Origin: Leishmania infantum JPCM5
Lineage: Eukaryota > Euglenozoa > Kinetoplastea > Trypanosomatida > Trypanosomatidae
Assembly (NCBI RefSeq): GCF_000002875.2
Contig: NC_009417.2
Location: 911,929-975,928, forward strand
Reading direction: 5' to 3'
Length of the DNA: 64,000 nucleotides
Shown here: piece by piece, positions 29,030-40,248 of the stretch
How positions within the stretch are numbered: position 1 is the stretch's first letter
How the letters are laid out: every line of letters begins with the position of its first letter
Made by a program: the position numbers and the translations under genes
The notes under the pieces: model-generated
The model's database searches: none
What the model was told of the DNA's origin: nothing
What the model saw: the letters and a program-made list of their open reading frames with translations, nothing else

Positions 29030-31387
29030 ATGGCGACAGCTTCCGGGGCGCCGGAGCCGTGGGAGCGCATCTCCACCTACTACGCGTCTACCCGAAAGAA
29101 CATCAACGTCCTTGTCGCTCCAACGGCCGACGCGGCCGCAGCCTCCCTCAGCTTGACCTACCTCATGAAGGTGTTTCTGTTCCCCTTCCAGCTGCACCCC
29201 ACTAGCTCGTATGACGAGCTGAAGTGGTTTATTGAGCAAACCAACTTTGCGCAGGACAGCGAGCGCGAGGATGACAGCAGCCTGCGCATCGACGACCTCT
29301 TCATCCTCGTGGGCCTCGGTGCACCCGTTTTGCTCGAGGACTACTTCGACTTCACGCGGCACATCGTCATCGTCTTGGACGCCTACCGCCCTTTTCACCT
29401 TGGCAATCTTCGCCGCGAGGACGGCGAACGCTGCATCATCTGGGGCAGAGACCGCATACAGGTTGAGGTGGATGACTTCTTTCGAAAGCAGCGCGCCGAG
29501 AAGGCGCAGCGGCGGCGGCGGCATCGCCGCCGCCAGGACATGAAGCGCCATGAGGGCCACGCGCGACGCCAGCGCACCGAGGACGGTGGGGAGCAGAACG
29601 CCGACGTCTACAGCGATGAGAGCAGCATCAGCACCAGCAGCGAGGAGGAAGAGAACGCGGACTCTGACGGTGACGAGGATGCCGACCTCTTTGATGGCGA
29701 GGACGATGACGCGACCCCGTCGCAGAGCCAGGATCGCGTGGACTGGCGCAGCGCACCTGGCGAGGTATCGGCGCACTTGGAGGCGCTGTACTACGCATGC
29801 TCTTGCGCCGGTCGCAGCAGTGCGGTGGAGGTGTACGACTTGTCAGTCATGTTGCACCGCTTCCACGACACGATTCTCTGGCACGCCGCCGTCGGCGTCT
29901 GCGATTTGTATCTGCGCCGTCTCGTCGACTACGCCACGTACCTGGTGGAGATGGCACCGCTGCACGAGGCTGTCTCGCTTCAGCAAAGCGTGCGACGCGG
30001 CATTCTTCGCGACCGCACCGACGAGGCCGTCAACAGCTATCACCGAGCGTCCACAAATAGCATGCAGCTGAACAATCGCGAGGAGGAGCAGCTCTACCTG
30101 CTGCGGCACTCCACTCTCTGGGACGCCATCTGGTACGATTCGCAAGTGGCGAGCGCGCTCGACCTGCATCACGTAGAGGACGGCCGCCCGCGACTGAGCC
30201 AGCTGCTTGCGAGTCGCTGTGGTGTGTCTATCGCAATGGCACAGCGACCCTGGCGCGAGGTGCCAACGGATGTGGGCAGCGAAGCGCTATGCCGCGTACA
30301 AGCAGAGCTGCAGAACTGGGTGAATTCTCAGGGCAACTCCATTGCGTACAGGAATCGCATACGGTGCATCTCTCGCAAGGTGGGCTACAGCACTGAGGTG
30401 TCCACGTTCGACGTGTGCAAGCTCTTTACCGCTGAGATGGCAGCGGTGCCGCCAGCGTCGGTGTACGTCATCGAGAGGCCCCCAGGGAAGGCCAGCCTTT
30501 CACCCGAGGAGGTGGCGGCGTTGGCACAGCGCAAGCTTGTCGAGTTTCAGCGGGGCCAGTTCTGGCGCGCAAGCGCTGTGCTGGACATAGACCCGAACGA
30601 AAAGCTGTTTCACGAAGCACTGGCGGGGGCGCTGTCGCTGCAGCAGGCTGTGGCCGACGCGACGGGCTCCATGATGCAGCCCGGCAACGTGCAGAGCAGC
30701 ACGGGGATTCACTACGCGCTGCCATCGGACCCGGCCAAGACCTCACCGACGCTGGAGAGCTTCTGCACCATGCGGCGACTCTCCGTCCTTGCGGAGCGGC
30801 TCTTCTTCACGCTTTCCATGAGCCGCCGGCGTGACCGGCGTGCTTTGACGGCGTTGCGGCCTCTCATCCTCTCCTGCGCCTTGCCGCAGGCACGCCTAGC
30901 GGCCCTGCCCACGGCGAGCAGCGGCAGCGGAAGCGGTTTACCATCTGGACCCGGCAAGGATGCGTTGGCGCCTGCTGTGCACTGGAGTAGGGCCAGTGGG
31001 GCTGCGCCTTCAGCGTCTGCCGCCACTGCCGCTGGTGGCGTTTTCATTGGCGGCGGTGCACAGGTGGAGGACACGGCCGAGTACGTCGTCGTGCTAACCC
31101 ACGGCGGTAACACGGGGGCTGGCATGACCCCACTCCTTCCCATGTACCGCTTTGCGCGGTGCATGCAAGATGAGCACTTCCACACGCCGCCGCGCCAGCT
31201 CTTTGTGGAGCGGAATGCGGTGCAGGTGCGCGGCCGCGAAAATACGACCTACCTGGCCGAGCGCATGCTGCTCCTGTCGTTGAAGACTACAATACCGCAG
31301 CACGAGTTCCGCAAGAGACGTGCGCCCGCGGTCGATGAGTACGATGACGACGATGTAGAGTGGGAGGCCGTGGAGGTGGTGGACTAG
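29030..31387 (+). CDS. CDC45: CDC45 DNA replication factor
   Basis: 785 residues from the ATG at 29030. CDC45 is part of the CMG helicase (CDC45, MCM2-7, GINS), which unwinds DNA at replication forks in the nucleus. The N-terminus shows the RecJ/DHH-derived fold typical of CDC45: NINVLVAPTADAAAASLSL (about 23-41), LFILVGLGAP and IVIVLDAYRPFHLGNL. Next comes the family's acidic insert, here at about residues 184-231 and preceded by an Arg-rich stretch. The middle and C-terminal blocks include the hydrophobic segment YVVVLTHGG and PLLPMYRFARCMQDEHFHTPPR-like sequence near the end. The tail is acidic (YDDDDVEWEAVEVVD). Trypanosomatid CDC45 is longer than human (566 residues), mainly through inserts. 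Confidence 0.93.
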   Translation: MATASGAPEPWERISTYYASTRKNINVLVAPTADAAAASLSLTYLMKVFLFPFQLHPTSSYDELKWFIEQTNFAQDSEREDDSSLRIDDLFILVGLGAPVLLEDYFDFTRHIVIVLDAYRPFHLGNLRREDGERCIIWGRDRIQVEVDDFFRKQRAEKAQRRRRHRRRQDMKRHEGHARRQRTEDGGEQNADVYSDESSISTSSEEEENADSDGDEDADLFDGEDDDATPSQSQDRVDWRSAPGEVSAHLEALYYACSCAGRSSAVEVYDLSVMLHRFHDTILWHAAVGVCDLYLRRLVDYATYLVEMAPLHEAVSLQQSVRRGILRDRTDEAVNSYHRASTNSMQLNNREEEQLYLLRHSTLWDAIWYDSQVASALDLHHVEDGRPRLSQLLASRCGVSIAMAQRPWREVPTDVGSEALCRVQAELQNWVNSQGNSIAYRNRIRCISRKVGYSTEVSTFDVCKLFTAEMAAVPPASVYVIERPPGKASLSPEEVAALAQRKLVEFQRGQFWRASAVLDIDPNEKLFHEALAGALSLQQAVADATGSMMQPGNVQSSTGIHYALPSDPAKTSPTLESFCTMRRLSVLAERLFFTLSMSRRRDRRALTALRPLILSCALPQARLAALPTASSGSGSGLPSGPGKDALAPAVHWSRASGAAPSASAATAAGGVFIGGGAQVEDTAEYVVVLTHGGNTGAGMTPLLPMYRFARCMQDEHFHTPPRQLFVERNAVQVRGRENTTYLAERMLLLSLKTTIPQHEFRKRRAPAVDEYDDDDVEWEAVEVVD

Positions 31388-33349
31388 TCGAAGAAGAGCC
31401 TGCGCGACACTGGACTTGGGGCGGTTTCGTGGGTTCGCTTTCCTCGTGACTGGAAAAGGCTTTGACAAGGCCAGAGAAAAGAATAGGCAGTGCTGCTGGT
31501 TCGCCTCCCCCCCCCCCCACCTGCCCTCCTCCTCGCACCCCCGCGTCGACGAACTCGAGTGTGCATAGGGCGAATTTCGTGTAGATGATTCTATTCGCCG
31601 GCGGCCGTGCGGATTTCTCCTTTCACTTGGCATGCGCTTGATGTGTACGCGGTGCTCGTTTTCTTTTCATCTCATAGATGCTCCTATCTCCTTATCTTTT
31701 CCTTTACAGCGATGTGCTTTCTGTTGTTCTGGCGCAGCGTTGCATTGCTGGCTTTTCCACGCTTCCACGCATGTGTGTGCGCGCGTGTATGGGTGGGTGG
31801 CCATCAGCCGGCGGGTGTCTGTGGGCACCGGTATGCACGTGAATGGTCCAAACACGCTGCATCACGAAACAGCGCTGTACGAACGCGAGTAAACCAATAA
31901 AAGGCGATAGCAGCGACAACGAGGCAAGCGAAGAAGGGCAACTGCAACTGGGTCTCACCCTGCCAAGGTTTCTTTGATGTATGATGGTGCCCCCTTTTTT
32001 TGGCCTGCGTTTCTGCACCTTCTTCTGTTGCCTCGCTGCTATGCTGCTGTGACGTGCGGTGTCTGTTTCTTGTTCTCTCCATCCTGAGCAGTAGATAATG
32101 CTATATAACCCCTCTTCCCCTCCCTCACAAAGCAGTTTCGGTGCGCATGCGCAGACAAGTGCATATGTGCGACCCCGCCAGCACGGGGAAAGGAGGGAAA
32201 GAAGCAGTGGGCAAGGAACGCGCTAACTGCGGGAGGCGAGTGGCGGACTCGTCTTCCGCTTTTTTTTTGTCGCCTTCCAACGATGCGCCGAAGGAAGTCC
32301 TTTGTTGGGATCATTGAGTTACCCGTCATCTACAAACGGGGGCGGGTGTGTGGGTGTGTGGGCGGGAAGTTTGCAAAGAGAGACGTGCCCTCTCTTACGG
32401 TAGCCTGATGCTGTGCGCGGTGCACGTGCGCGAATTGCATCGTGCTCCACAGACCCGTTCCACTTGTCGTGCTTATCTCAGGGTGCCGTTGCCGGCTGCA
32501 TCTCTCACAATTCGGCCTCTTTCTCTCTTCTCCCCCACCGCTTCGCATTCTTGTCTCTATGGGAAAGCGAAACACACACACACAGATAAAGGTGACGTGA
32601 TATCCCTCACTTTCTCTTTTTCGGCATCGCGTGTGTGTCTACCGAAGCAGAAAATACGCGCATGTGAAGCAAGGCAACCATCACCTCACTCGTCTTATAG
32701 CCGCCAGCGCAACTCGCCTTTAACGTCGGCTCCTCTGTCGCGCTGTGCGGTTTCGGGACACTGTCGTGCGTGTATGGGTGCGTGTGGCACTCTCGCCTCT
32801 GTGCGCTGAGCGAATTTTTTTTTTCGGTTGCCCCTCTGATGGTGACTGAGCCACCTCATCTGCTGCTTGATCGCACACCAGCAATAGACACTAGGCAGAC
32901 CGCTCGCCTCAGCGCATCGGTGATGCGTCTCTCACACACACACGCCCACCCACAACCACACACCAGAGAAGAGATAAAAGTACATTTTTATGCATAGACG
33001 GGAGCATAGAGCTACCACATTTCTTTTTTTTTTCTCCAAACTTCCTCATCACTGAGCGCCCGCTTGTTTCGAAAGCAGAGCTTGCGCGTGCGTACGCTTG
33101 CTTTCCTACATCGTAGTCTTTCCGGCATCTGACGCTTCGTTTTGTGCCTGCTACGACATCAGACTTCTGCACACCGACGAACTCGCTTCCCTTTCTCTCT
33201 CCCTGCGGTCGCATATCTATCCGGCAGCGGTGTCGCGCTGATGTCCGGCACGTTCCGCTGCCGCCATCACCATTTTCATTCTTGTCGAGTGTGCGCTACG
33301 AGCGTCAGCATCGCTTCCAACGCACGCCGCCGCGCCGCTGCAGAGAGAC
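31388..33349 (+). other. Intergenic region, 2 kb, no gene seen
   Basis: T-rich and CT-rich sequence with a C run at 31508-31518, CA repeats near 32570-32584 and 32935-32960, and several T runs. Open frames are low-complexity on both strands. Confidence 0.55.
33020..33056 (+). promoter_or_regulatory. Predicted spliced-leader acceptor for the 33350 gene
   Basis: A T/C run (33020-33036 and 33041-33050) is followed by AG at 33055-33056, about 294 bases before the ATG at 33350. Confidence 0.45.
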
Positions 33350-36300
33350 ATGGAGGAGGCTCCCTCCACACCTCTGACACCCGCGCTTACCACCATCATT
33401 AGCGGTGTATTTTCGTCGGTCAAACGACCGTATCACTCGACGGACGACACGCTGCCATCTCCGCCACCGCCGCCCTTCTGTTCCCATGAAGCACAAGCTC
33501 TCTTCCGTTCCGCGCGATCCGTGACACCCTTGCTTCAGCGGTGGATGCTGTCGGAGAACACGGGCGAGGCTGAGTGGGGCGAGCACGCTAGCGACCCGAG
33601 GACGCTCGAAGCTGGAGGGCGATCGGCGCTTGGCTCTTGGGATGTCCAAGGCCCCTCTCAACATCGTCAAGCTGCAGTGCTAGCCTCGCCAGCTCCAGCG
33701 GATGACTCTATCGATGCTGCATTCTCCTCTACGCTGGCCGCTGCCGATGACAGGAAGGGCAGCCCGGGTGCACCACCGACTATCAGCGTGACTGCCCACA
33801 GTGCCTTGTCGCACACTTCCGCAGCTGCGCGCATGACGCGTGAGAGAGAAGAGGCGGTATCATCGCAGCTGTCGCAGTCTCTTCCGACGTGTGCGGTGCC
33901 CCCTTCGAGAGAGGCCCGGCCGAAGCCGTCTGATTTGCTGCGGAGTCCCGCGGTCAAGGCGCCGCCTTCCCCAGCAAAGACTGCATCGAGCCCGACCTCG
34001 GGTAGCGCGTCACCGGCGACGAAATCCACCAGCAGCGCCGATCGGGCGACCCGGTCAACAGCGACGCTGAATGCCCCGGTGGAGTTTCCGCAGCTGCAGC
34101 CGCAGCAGGCAGAGGAGGCGACCACTTCACACCTTGCTCTACGCGAGGGGGCTTGGATGGAAAATGAGGAGCTGCGGCAACAGCTGGGGGCGCTTCTGCG
34201 AATCCAAGAGGAGCTGGCGCGCCGATACCAGCAGCGTGAGGCAGCGTCTGCACGTGTTGAGGAGCGCCACGCATCGGAAAAAAAGCTACTTGCACTGGAA
34301 AAGGAGCAGGCTCTCGCGCAGCTCAGCCAGGTGTACGAGGAGCAGCTGCAGATGCTGCGGAATGCCGAGATGTCGGCGCAGTCGAATGCTGACGCCTTGG
34401 CTGCGGAGGTGGTCACTCTGCGGAGGGAACTGTCGGAGGTCCAAGAAGAGCTGCGGAAGTCATTGGAGCAGCAGTTGGAGTGCCAGCGCCAGTCAGATGA
34501 GGCGATAATCGCGCAGGCAAGAATATCAGCAGATTGCGAGACTTTTCGAACAGCAGCAGCTGGCGTGAAACCTGAGCGCGCAGCCGAAGTCACTGCTCAG
34601 CTAGCGGAGCTGCAAAGGAAGCTGTGGATCACCGAGGAGCGTGCTGCCGCCGCCGAGCTTGCGCTCCAATCACTCTGCTCTCAGCTAACTGCCGCCGCGG
34701 AGACCACGCTAGCGGTTGCAGGCGCTGACGCACAGGTAGGACACACGCTTGGCCGAGATGTGACTGCAGACGCAAAGGCTGTGCACTGCTTGTCTACTTC
34801 AGAATTCTTCAGCAAAGGTGCACAGGCAACGGCAGCACCGGTTCTTTTTGACGAGGCTGCGGTGCTGAATGCAGTGCTTTCATCCATGCAGGACATTGGC
34901 GTGAGCGCTGCTTTCTCCTCCCCGCTGCGGGCGTCCTCGACGACGGGCGGAGAAGACGTGGCTGAGCTGTCGCGCTCAGGCTCCAATGGCACTTCGATGC
35001 TCGAAACTCCCTTTTCACAGCACCAGCTCACTAAACCCGTTTTGCCGCCATCTGCTGACGCGTGCGGCGCTCCCATACGGGCTCGTCTATCAAACGCCGG
35101 GCTCTTGCGCTGTCGTCAGCATCGACAGCTGCTGCAAGTCGTGCTGGCACGCGTGTCGGATGGGTACCAGCGAGTCGCACGAGAGGCCGCAGCAGATGCG
35201 CGCGCAGCCAAGGCGGAGCACGTTCTTTCCAATGAAGTCAAGGAGCTGCGCGCACGACTCGAGCAATCTCAGCAGCTGCTGCTGTCGCACGAGCGCGGCC
35301 GACAAGACGAAGACTCACGCACTCATGGAAGGGACGTTGCAGGATGCCAGACGACACAATCCATCCTGCAACGCCGCTCTTCTGTCGGCGTAGTCACGGA
35401 TGCGGTGGACGCGTTCAGCGTCAAGGCACCCGAAGCTGCTGCCGCTGCGGCATTGAAGCATGGGGGAGCAGTAGAGAAGGCCGCGTATGACGAGGCTCTT
35501 GCTGAGGCACAGCGACAACTCCGCCACGAGCGCAGCTACATTTGCCGGCTACAAAAGGAGGTGCAGTCTTTGCGCAGCTCCAGCTGCGCGACAACCGTGC
35601 TTGAGAGCCTCACAAATACAGTGCAGAACATGCGTGTGGCTGTGTGCCGGTTGGTACGGGACGCCGTCGCCGATGTGCAGCGGATCTTCGAGCAGGAGCC
35701 GCAGCGGCTCCAGGCAGCAGCGACCGACGTTCGTGGCTGCGCGAGCGAGACGGTATGGCGAGATGACGCAGGGCAGGTCCTTTGCGGACGATGGCGCGCC
35801 ATGCATGAAGAAGGTAGGCATCACTTGAACAACAGTTTGCCTGCTCGCGAGACGGACCATGTGCACTTCGCGGCGACCGCACTGCTTTCTCCCCCCCTGC
35901 TCGATTTCGCTTTTGTGCGCGCTGTTCACAAGTCCATCTTGCGCGCGGAGGCTTATGTTCAGCAGGTCAGCGCCACACTCCTGAGGGACTACCAGCGAGT
36001 TTTCTCCGATGCACACGCCTTGTTGGGCACCCACAAACAGGACCAAGATACGGCCTACACGACCTGCGCCCCTCCTCGTTCCCAATGGATGTCATTCTCC
36101 GCAAGGGACACTGTGCACAACTCATTGAGCGGAGCTCATGGGGCTTATCGGGAGGTGCCGTTGAAGCGGCTTGCCGAGGGAAGCGGCACTTCTTTTGGCG
36201 TTGATTCGCCCTCACCGTCGCCATCGACTGCTTTTTCCGGAGCCACCAGGAAACGAACCGCACAACAGCAGAGAGTGTACGCGGAGATGCGTGATCTTCT

Positions 36301-37030
36301 CCAGCGATCAGCGCCTTCCCACGACGGCATGACAGCATTTGCAGCGTCACCCTTGCATCACTCGCCTGATGGGTCTCGTTGGTTGTCAGGAACTGGACCA
36401 CTGCAGGCTTGCCCATCGGGCATGAACGTCTCTCCTACTTCTCAGCCATCCCCCTACGTCGCTGCCTATGTCACCAAGCCCGCCGAGCTCCGCCGAGCAG
36501 CTTCATCTTGCATGCCACTCGACTCGGCAGCAAAGTCGGTGGCCGGCTCTGCGGATGCGCGGCTAGGCTTTGCGCACTTGGCAGAAGCGACGCAGGAACT
36601 GCGCAATGTGGGGCGGGTGCTGGACAATATCCGAGACGCAGAGGAGACACGCGAGGCACGGCGACAGCAGCGTCTGCAGGATTGGCAGGACGCCATCGTG
36701 GAGGCGGTGGACGGCGTGCGGGAGCGAATCGAAGATGCTTTGACGCTTCTGCGGCGTCCCGGGGCGGGGGCAGGGACTTTTGCGTGCGACACGATGAGCC
36801 ATGCGAAAGACGCCCACGTTGCGTCCGCACTGAGGGCCGCGTCTGCTGATATCGGCACTGATCCCGCAGACGACGAACTAGAGCGAGCACGGCAGGGACA
36901 AAACGCGCAGCTATCAGCCAGTCATGAGATGAGCCCATTCGTGCCACACCGCGGGCCATCGCGTCTCTCCGAGGTGCTGTCCGGAAAGATGCGCTTAAAG
37001 GCGGACGGCGGCACTCTTCTCTCCGCTTGA
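33350..37030 (+). CDS. Large coiled-coil protein, function unknown
   Basis: 1226 residues from the ATG at 33350. Residues 1-260 are Ser/Pro/Ala-rich and probably disordered. A long coiled coil covers about residues 265-390, rich in Glu, Gln, Leu and Ala, with segments such as ENEELRQQLGALLRIQEEL. Further short coiled coils lie at about 410-450, 615-645 and 705-745. Between about 750 and 900 there is a possibly globular helical region (TNTVQNMRVAVCRLVRDAV, then FAFVRAVHKSILRAEAYVQQ). The rest is low-complexity, with a last helix at about 1080-1135. Proteins of this shape in trypanosomatids are often cytoskeletal, basal-body or flagellar, but nothing here proves that. No motor, kinase or membrane motifs are visible. 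Confidence 0.85.
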   Translation: MEEAPSTPLTPALTTIISGVFSSVKRPYHSTDDTLPSPPPPPFCSHEAQALFRSARSVTPLLQRWMLSENTGEAEWGEHASDPRTLEAGGRSALGSWDVQGPSQHRQAAVLASPAPADDSIDAAFSSTLAAADDRKGSPGAPPTISVTAHSALSHTSAAARMTREREEAVSSQLSQSLPTCAVPPSREARPKPSDLLRSPAVKAPPSPAKTASSPTSGSASPATKSTSSADRATRSTATLNAPVEFPQLQPQQAEEATTSHLALREGAWMENEELRQQLGALLRIQEELARRYQQREAASARVEERHASEKKLLALEKEQALAQLSQVYEEQLQMLRNAEMSAQSNADALAAEVVTLRRELSEVQEELRKSLEQQLECQRQSDEAIIAQARISADCETFRTAAAGVKPERAAEVTAQLAELQRKLWITEERAAAAELALQSLCSQLTAAAETTLAVAGADAQVGHTLGRDVTADAKAVHCLSTSEFFSKGAQATAAPVLFDEAAVLNAVLSSMQDIGVSAAFSSPLRASSTTGGEDVAELSRSGSNGTSMLETPFSQHQLTKPVLPPSADACGAPIRARLSNAGLLRCRQHRQLLQVVLARVSDGYQRVAREAAADARAAKAEHVLSNEVKELRARLEQSQQLLLSHERGRQDEDSRTHGRDVAGCQTTQSILQRRSSVGVVTDAVDAFSVKAPEAAAAAALKHGGAVEKAAYDEALAEAQRQLRHERSYICRLQKEVQSLRSSSCATTVLESLTNTVQNMRVAVCRLVRDAVADVQRIFEQEPQRLQAAATDVRGCASETVWRDDAGQVLCGRWRAMHEEGRHHLNNSLPARETDHVHFAATALLSPPLLDFAFVRAVHKSILRAEAYVQQVSATLLRDYQRVFSDAHALLGTHKQDQDTAYTTCAPPRSQWMSFSARDTVHNSLSGAHGAYREVPLKRLAEGSGTSFGVDSPSPSPSTAFSGATRKRTAQQQRVYAEMRDLLQRSAPSHDGMTAFAASPLHHSPDGSRWLSGTGPLQACPSGMNVSPTSQPSPYVAAYVTKPAELRRAASSCMPLDSAAKSVAGSADARLGFAHLAEATQELRNVGRVLDNIRDAEETREARRQQRLQDWQDAIVEAVDGVRERIEDALTLLRRPGAGAGTFACDTMSHAKDAHVASALRAASADIGTDPADDELERARQGQNAQLSASHEMSPFVPHRGPSRLSEVLSGKMRLKADGGTLLSA

Positions 37031-38287
37031 GCATGCTTGCGCGCGTGTGCCTGTGAGGCCAGGCGCGCACTTTTTTCGAGTGGCGAGGTGAACAGGAAAA
37101 AAAAACGAGGAGCAGCGGCAACGGCAGCTGTGTTTTGCATCTTTGCTTGTGTGCCACCTCTGCTCAGCGAGAGCCCTCTTCCTCCTGCCTCATCAGCGCT
37201 CCTTTCACGGCGTTCTCCCATCCTTTTCGTGCACGCGCTGCTCTCCAAATGCAATCTTTACCACTGTTTTTGTTTTTCTTCGCTGCGCGGGCATACTCCC
37301 GCCCTCGCCCGCCCTCTCTTTTCGGCTTCGTCCGTTGCAGCATGCCCGTGAACGGCTCCCGTCTCTCTTTTCTCGTGCCCTTTCGCGTGTTGTGCGCCGC
37401 CCATCTCTTTGCGCCTTCTCCTTTCTCAGAGAAGACCAACAACGCCGCTCGCACCTCTCTGGTGCCCCCCGTGGATGCACGAGGGAGCATGAAAGCCCCC
37501 CTAGCTTCGCTTTTCCCGTAGCCTTGTTGCCCAGTCGATGCAGACGCGAGCCGACCGGATCTCTTCGCTCGCACAAATCCTTTGCGCACCACCGTACATC
37601 CTCGCTTACTCGTCTTCTTCCATTTGGTTCATCTCTTTCTCCCACAAAACAACCCCCACCCTTCCCCGCACCCACACACCCACACACACGAAACACGGAT
37701 GTGAACCGGGGCACTCACGCCTTCCCTCCACCCATACCTTCCCCTTCCCAAATCCACGCGCATGCATGGGCGTGGCTCTGTTTTTCTTACGCACCACTCC
37801 CCGCCTTACCCCTATCATCACTTGCGCATCCTTACACCTGTCCCGCCTCCCGTCCTCGTACGGTCGCTACCTACGATGACACGACCGTCCTGGTCGCGGT
37901 GCTTCTTCTCGCAGCCTCTTTCCCCTTGCTGTGCCCCACGCCTAACGCAAGCGAACCTTCGTCCTCCGTCGCTCCACCCTTCCCCCTTTTTTCCCCCACC
38001 CCCTCACGTGCTGCTCTCGTCCGAGACAAGCGTGTCGGTGTGTCCCCCATCAAAAGTGCTTGTTTAACAGCTTCGTCTGCTGTCCCTTGTCGCACTTCTC
38101 GTGCTTTTTCTGTTTAATTCCCTCCCTTTTTAATTTTTCTTTTATATTTTCACGTTGCTGCCATCCGTGTGCGCTCCTCCGCCGACATATCCGCGTGGAT
38201 AGTGAGCACAACCGAAAGCACCAACCAAAAAAAAAACATCATCGTCCAGAACGAAAACGTATCTGGCCACCACCTCGCATCGCTATT
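37031..38287 (+). other. Intergenic region between the coiled-coil gene and SCOT
   Basis: Strongly CT-rich throughout, with many cytosine and thymine runs. The long open frame at 37143-38117 follows from this composition and is not a credible gene. The 5' UTR of the CoA transferase is included. Confidence 0.6.
38099..38202 (+). promoter_or_regulatory. Predicted spliced-leader acceptor for the CoA transferase gene
   Basis: A dense pyrimidine tract runs from 38094 to about 38155. The first AG after it is at 38201-38202, 86 bases before the ATG at 38288. Confidence 0.5.
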
Positions 38288-39757
38288 ATGCTTCGCCGTA
38301 ACTTCTGGCGCCTCGTCGGCCTCAACAAGGTACAGTCCTTGGAGGAGGCCGTCGCGGACATGACGGACGGCATCTCTGTCGCGGTCGGCGGATTTGGCTG
38401 CAGTGGTGTGCCGGACGCTGTCATCAGCGCCATGTGCAAAAAGGGTGTAAAGGAGATGATTCTCTACACGGACTCGGCGGGTATCGACGGCTTTGGTCTC
38501 GCCCGTCTCATCGAGACGAAGCAGGTGCGCCGCATGTGCTGTTCGTTTGTGGGCATGAACAAGATCTTTAAGAGGCGCTACCTCGAGGGCGACGTTGAGC
38601 TGGAGTTTGTGCCGCAAGGAACACTGGCGGAGCGCATGCGTGCCGGCGGCGCGGGCATCCCTGCCTTCTACACGGCGACGGCGTACGGCACGCAGCGTCA
38701 GACAGGAGGGCAGATTATCCGGTACGACAAGAACGGCGTGCCGTGTGTCATCTCGGAGCCGAAGGAGACGCGGCAGTTCGGGAATCGGTGGTACGTTCTG
38801 GAGAAGACGATCCGGCCGGATTACGCGATTGTGAAGGCGCTGAAGGCGGACAAGAGCGGCAACCTTGTGTTCCGCGGGACTGCGCGCAACTTCAACATCC
38901 CCGCTGCGCAGTGTGGGCGGCGCGTGATCGCGGAAGTGGAGCAGGTAGTAGAGAACGGCGAAATCCACCCGGACGACGTGCACTTGCCTGGCGTGTACGT
39001 GCACCGCGTTGTGCAGGCGTCGTACGAGGTGCCCATCGAGAAGCGAACGGTGTCCGGTAGCGGCGCAGAGCCGAGCAGCGTGAACCCGAACGACGACCGC
39101 CAGAAGATCGCGCGGCGGGCGGCGCTGGAGTTTGCAGACGGCATGTATGCGAACCTCGGCATCGGCATCCCGACGGAGGCGGCGAACTATATGCCCGCCG
39201 GCGTGACGGTGACGCTGCATTCTGAGAACGGGCTGTTGGGCATGGGCCCGTTCCCGACAGCGGACAAGGTGAGCGCCGACTGGATCAATGCCGGAAAGCA
39301 GACGATCTCCTTCCTGCCGGGAGCAGCGTGCTTCGACAGCGCGACGTCGTTCGCGATGATTCGCGGCGGCCACATGAACCTGACGATGCTGGGTGCGCTT
39401 GAGGTTTCGTCGAACGGCGACCTCGCGAACTGGGGTATCCCCGGCAAGCTCGTCAACGGCCCTGGTGGTGCGATGGACCTCGTCGCGAGCGGCTCTCGCG
39501 TGGTGGTGACGATGTCACACTGCAACAAGAGAGGCGACTCGAAGCTTGTGGAGAGGTGTTCGCTGCCCGTGACGGGCCTGCATTGCGTGACCCGCATCAT
39601 CACGGAAAAAGCCGTGTTTGACGTGATCGACAAACATCTCGTGCTGAAGGAGGTCGCGGAGGGTCTGACAGTGGACGACATCAAGAAGTGCACTGCTGCT
39701 CACTTCGAAGTGGACAAGGTGAAACCGATAGCATACGCAGCCCCCGTATCCGGCTAA
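38288..39757 (+). CDS. SCOT-family CoA transferase (probable acetate:succinate CoA-transferase)
   Basis: 489 residues from the ATG at 38288; the upstream frame extension is CT-rich UTR. The protein is a fused alpha-beta class I CoA transferase, the same layout as mammalian SCOT. In trypanosomatids this family acts in the mitochondrion as acetate:succinate CoA-transferase, turning acetyl-CoA plus succinate into acetate plus succinyl-CoA. The N-terminal half has [13 protein letters not shown] (about 37-49), an oxoanion-type glycine motif. The second half starts at about residue 270 ([21 protein letters not shown]). The catalytic Glu is Glu313 in [13 protein letters not shown]; it forms the glutamyl-CoA intermediate in this family. 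The C-terminal half has [20 protein letters not shown] and [16 protein letters not shown]. The short basic N-terminus [11 protein letters not shown] fits a mitochondrial presequence. All key blocks are intact. Confidence 0.93.
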   Translation: MLRRNFWRLVGLNKVQSLEEAVADMTDGISVAVGGFGCSGVPDAVISAMCKKGVKEMILYTDSAGIDGFGLARLIETKQVRRMCCSFVGMNKIFKRRYLEGDVELEFVPQGTLAERMRAGGAGIPAFYTATAYGTQRQTGGQIIRYDKNGVPCVISEPKETRQFGNRWYVLEKTIRPDYAIVKALKADKSGNLVFRGTARNFNIPAAQCGRRVIAEVEQVVENGEIHPDDVHLPGVYVHRVVQASYEVPIEKRTVSGSGAEPSSVNPNDDRQKIARRAALEFADGMYANLGIGIPTEAANYMPAGVTVTLHSENGLLGMGPFPTADKVSADWINAGKQTISFLPGAACFDSATSFAMIRGGHMNLTMLGALEVSSNGDLANWGIPGKLVNGPGGAMDLVASGSRVVVTMSHCNKRGDSKLVERCSLPVTGLHCVTRIITEKAVFDVIDKHLVLKEVAEGLTVDDIKKCTAAHFEVDKVKPIAYAAPVSG

Positions 39758-40248
39758 ACGGGTGGGCCATGCGTATCTCGCGGCCTGACGGTGCTGATCG
39801 TATCATGGATGACCCTAGAGCGGGAGGCCCTTTTCACCTCGAAGCTGCGAGGCGCCTCTGACTGCTCTCGATGCCTATTTAAGCATTCTATATATTCTCC
39901 GACGCCGCGGAGCATACCTTGAAGCCTCCTCTGCGAGCGTAGCGAACGTCTGGTGAAGGCGCCGGTGACCGGTATGTGCTGGCTCGTCGGTGCATATACA
40001 ATTCTTCACTGTGAGAGCTGCAGAAGAGAGCGGCCCCCTTTCTTTTTTTTTTTTGTCATATACGTATATATATATGTATATATATATATGTATGTATACT
40101 CTCGGGAGCGTCGTCAGCCCCCTTCGCTTGTCGTCGTCTGCGCCAACGCTCGCACTTTTCCTTCGACGCTTCGTCGAGGACTAGCACATGCGCACAGCAC
40201 CCCTATCTGCGTTTTGCTCCCTCTCTTTTCTCGTTTTTCTCCTCCGCG
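39758..40248 (+). other. Intergenic region after the CoA transferase
   Basis: Mixed sequence leading to a T run (40041-40054) and a TA/GTA microsatellite at 40058-40099. I see no gene here. Confidence 0.55.
40058..40099 (+). repeat. TA/GTA microsatellite
   Basis: TATATA runs broken by G, such as TACGTATATATATATG followed by TATGTATGTATAC. It sits about 150 bases upstream of dispersed repeat copy 3. Confidence 0.9.

Noticed and set aside
37143..38117. 324-codon frame upstream of the CoA transferase
   Set aside because: Pure CT-rich composition gives Ser/Pro/Leu/Phe-rich translation; it matches UTR, not coding sequence.
38150..39373. 407-codon minus-strand frame across the CoA transferase
   Set aside because: Shadow of the + strand SCOT gene, with no domain of its own.
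40058..40099. TA-rich tract as a possible promoter or origin
   Set aside because: Simple TA/GTA microsatellite; trypanosomatid transcription units do not use TATA promoters for individual genes and nothing else here suggests an origin.
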